This document shows, piece by piece, positions 4,928-6,252 of a DNA stretch of 6,252 bases. The position numbers and the translations under genes were made by a program. The notes beneath the pieces were generated by a model. The model had not been told where the DNA came from and ran no database searches. It worked only from the letters and a program-made list of their open reading frames with translations. Position 1 is the first letter of the stretch. Every line of letters begins with the position of its first letter. The stretch lies in assembly GCA_945878745.1 (NCBI GenBank), contig CAMDVY010000186.1:1-6252 (forward strand), written 5' to 3'. The stretch is from Klebsiella pneumoniae (GTDB lineage Bacteria > Pseudomonadota > Gammaproteobacteria > Pseudomonadales > Azotimanducaceae).

Positions 4928-4977
4928 CGGTCGCTGCAAGAAGCGATCGGGCCCGGACCATTCATGAATGGTCCGGG
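4928..4977. terminator. paired hairpins between convergent genes, incl. 26-bp perfect palindrome
   Basis: A first stem, CGGTCGCT/AGCGATCG (4928-4935 with 4942-4949, one G-U pair), is followed by a 26-bp perfect palindrome at 4952-4977, each half reading CCCGGACCATTCA. It lies between the ends of the VOC gene (plus) and the P450 gene (minus), 14 and 24 bp away, where a two-way terminator is expected. The tails are only mildly T-rich (TAGATTTCC rightward, CGCTTCTTGC leftward), so it is not a classic intrinsic terminator. Confidence 0.55.
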
Positions 4978-5001
4978 TAGATTTCCTGTCTGAATTGCTC
5001 A

Positions 5002-6240
5002 CTACCAGGCATGCACAACCACTGGCATGCTCGCATATCCCTTGACGAAGCTTGACTGGACCCGTTCGACTGCGCCGGTCACTTCAATGAAGCGGAATCG
5101 CTTCATGATCTCTTCCCACAGCACCCTTAGCTGCATCTCTGCAAGGCGATTACCCATGCAACGATGGATACCAAACCCGAACGACAGATGATGGCGGGCG
5201 TCAGGTCGGTCGATCCAGAACCGGTCGGCTTCCGGAATTTCCTCGTCATCGCGATTTCCTGACACATACCACATGGCCAGCTTGTCTCCCGCCTTGATGG
5301 TCTTGTCGCGAATCTTGATATCCCGGTTTGCAGTGCGACGCATGTAGGCCAGCGGGGTTTGCCAACGGATGATCTCTGGCACCATGTTGGGAATGACGGA
5401 AGGGTCGCGCCGCAGCTTCTCATACTCGGCAGGATTTTCGTTCAGCGCATACACGCCGCCTGAAATGGAATTCCTCGTGGTGTCATTGCCACCAACGATC
5501 AGCAGAATCAGATTGCCGAGGAACTCCATGGGCGGCATGTCTCGAGTGTCCTTGCCGTGTGCGAGCATGGACAACAAGTCAGGTTTCGGTGGCAGATTAA
5601 TCCGCTCATCCCGCATCGCGGTGAAGTACTCAAGACACTCCAGCAGAGCCTTGCGGCGAACCGGTTCAGGTGTTGGTCCGCCCGCGAGTTCGCCGGAGGT
5701 TGCCATGTCAGACCAGTAGGTCAGCTTGCGCCGCTCGTCGAATGGAAAGTCGAAGATCGTGGCCAGCATCTGGGTAGTCAGTTCGACGGAAACCCGATCA
5801 ACCCAGTCAAACTCCTCGCCGATCGGCAGTGTGTCGAGAATGGTACAGGCGCGCTGACGGATCGTGCTTTCAAGCTTGGCAAGATTCATTGGCGCCACAA
5901 CACCCTGTACCGTCTTGCGCTGTACGTCGTGCTTCGGCGGGTCCATGGCGATGAAATTGACGGTCTGGAAGTCGACCGGTCTTTCAGCAAGGGTGATACC
6001 GGGGTCGGAAGAAAAGTCCTGATGGTTCTTTTCGATATCCATGATGTCGCGGAATTTCGTGATCGACCAGTAAGGTCCGAACATGCTCTGTCCGCAGAAG
6101 TGCACAGGGTCTTCGCGGCGTAGCCTTTTGAAGTAGTTCCAATGGGAGTCCGTCTTGAACAATTCTGGTCGACTGACGTCGATACTTCCCAACGGCAGGG
6201 CATTGACCTCTGCTTCGGTGCTGGCGATGACTTCAGCCAT
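5002..6240 (-). CDS. cytochrome P450, CYP153-type
   Basis: A complete 412-aa bacterial P450. The heme-binding loop is FGFGIHRCMG (354-363) with Cys361 as thiolate ligand. The I-helix oxygen-activation motif is GGNDTT (250-255), the K-helix ExxR is E289-I-I-R292, and the C-helix segment MDPPKHDVQR (99-108) contacts the heme propionates. The stretches MFGPYWSITKFRDIM, LLIVGGNDTTRNS, EIIRWQTPLAYMRRTA and WYVSGNRD closely match CYP153 enzymes as I recall them. These are soluble class I P450s that hydroxylate alkanes and fatty acids at the terminal carbon, so this is probably an alkane or fatty-acid omega-hydroxylase; substrate is inferred. It is slightly shorter than CYP153A6 (about 420 aa), with the difference around residues 79-95 and 181-190. 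GGGAG lies 7 nt before the ATG. Class I enzymes need a ferredoxin and a reductase; neither is in the window, so they may lie to the right or elsewhere. Confidence 0.92.
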   Translation of the reverse strand: MAEVIASTEAEVNALPLGSIDVSRPELFKTDSHWNYFKRLRREDPVHFCGQSMFGPYWSITKFRDIMDIEKNHQDFSSDPGITLAERPVDFQTVNFIAMDPPKHDVQRKTVQGVVAPMNLAKLESTIRQRACTILDTLPIGEEFDWVDRVSVELTTQMLATIFDFPFDERRKLTYWSDMATSGELAGGPTPEPVRRKALLECLEYFTAMRDERINLPPKPDLLSMLAHGKDTRDMPPMEFLGNLILLIVGGNDTTRNSISGGVYALNENPAEYEKLRRDPSVIPNMVPEIIRWQTPLAYMRRTANRDIKIRDKTIKAGDKLAMWYVSGNRDDEEIPEADRFWIDRPDARHHLSFGFGIHRCMGNRLAEMQLRVLWEEIMKRFRFIEVTGAVERVQSSFVKGYASMPVVVHAW

Positions 6241-6252
6241 GATGGTGCTCCC

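Noticed and set aside
5557..6123. 188-aa open frame on the plus strand opposite the P450 gene
   Set aside because: Antisense to a complete, motif-rich P450; no domain or convincing start of its own.

Overview
The window looks like chromosomal DNA from a moderately GC-rich member of the Pseudomonadota. A gammaproteobacterium of the Nevskiales/Steroidobacter type is my best guess, and an alphaproteobacterium is possible. The guess rests on the gene mix (a UrcA-family secreted protein, a YfcG-type glutathione transferase, a CYP153-type P450, a YpfJ-type metallopeptidase) and on Shine-Dalgarno sites of the AGGAG/GGAG kind. No phage, CRISPR, rRNA or tRNA signal was seen.

Layout. (1) Positions 1-1309, minus strand: a cytosolic M48 metalloprotease with a TerB-like C-terminal part. 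Its stop overlaps (TGATG) the start of a second zinc metallopeptidase gene of the YpfJ family, which runs off the left edge. (2) A 130-bp divergent spacer, then on the plus strand an alpha/beta hydrolase (1440-2225) and a YfcG-like glutathione transferase (2299-3063), probably one transcription unit. (3) Positions 3147-3332: a 186-bp foldback element of the MITE type with perfect 22-bp terminal inverted repeats. It lies between the convergent GST and urcA-like genes, and its right repeat supplies the urcA stop codon. (4) Minus strand: a small secreted UrcA-family protein (3328-3678), with two GTACGTAC palindromes in tandem upstream that look like an operator. A gene-poor stretch with hairpins follows (3748-3989). 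(5) A minus-strand zinc-ribbon protein of 139 aa (3990-4409) and, divergent from it, a VOC/glyoxalase-fold protein (4554-4913). (6) A hairpin pair including a 26-bp perfect palindrome between convergent genes, then a minus-strand CYP153-type cytochrome P450 (5002-6240) that nearly fills the right end.

The genes do not form one pathway. The P450, hydrolase, GST and VOC protein together suggest a region rich in small-molecule oxidation and detoxification functions. The two metallopeptidases form a separate, tightly coupled pair. No complete novel defence or mobile system is evident. The points most worth following up are the foldback element that ends a host gene, the protease pair, the GTACGTAC operator-like site, and the zinc-ribbon protein with a repeated AKAxLxxLFG motif.
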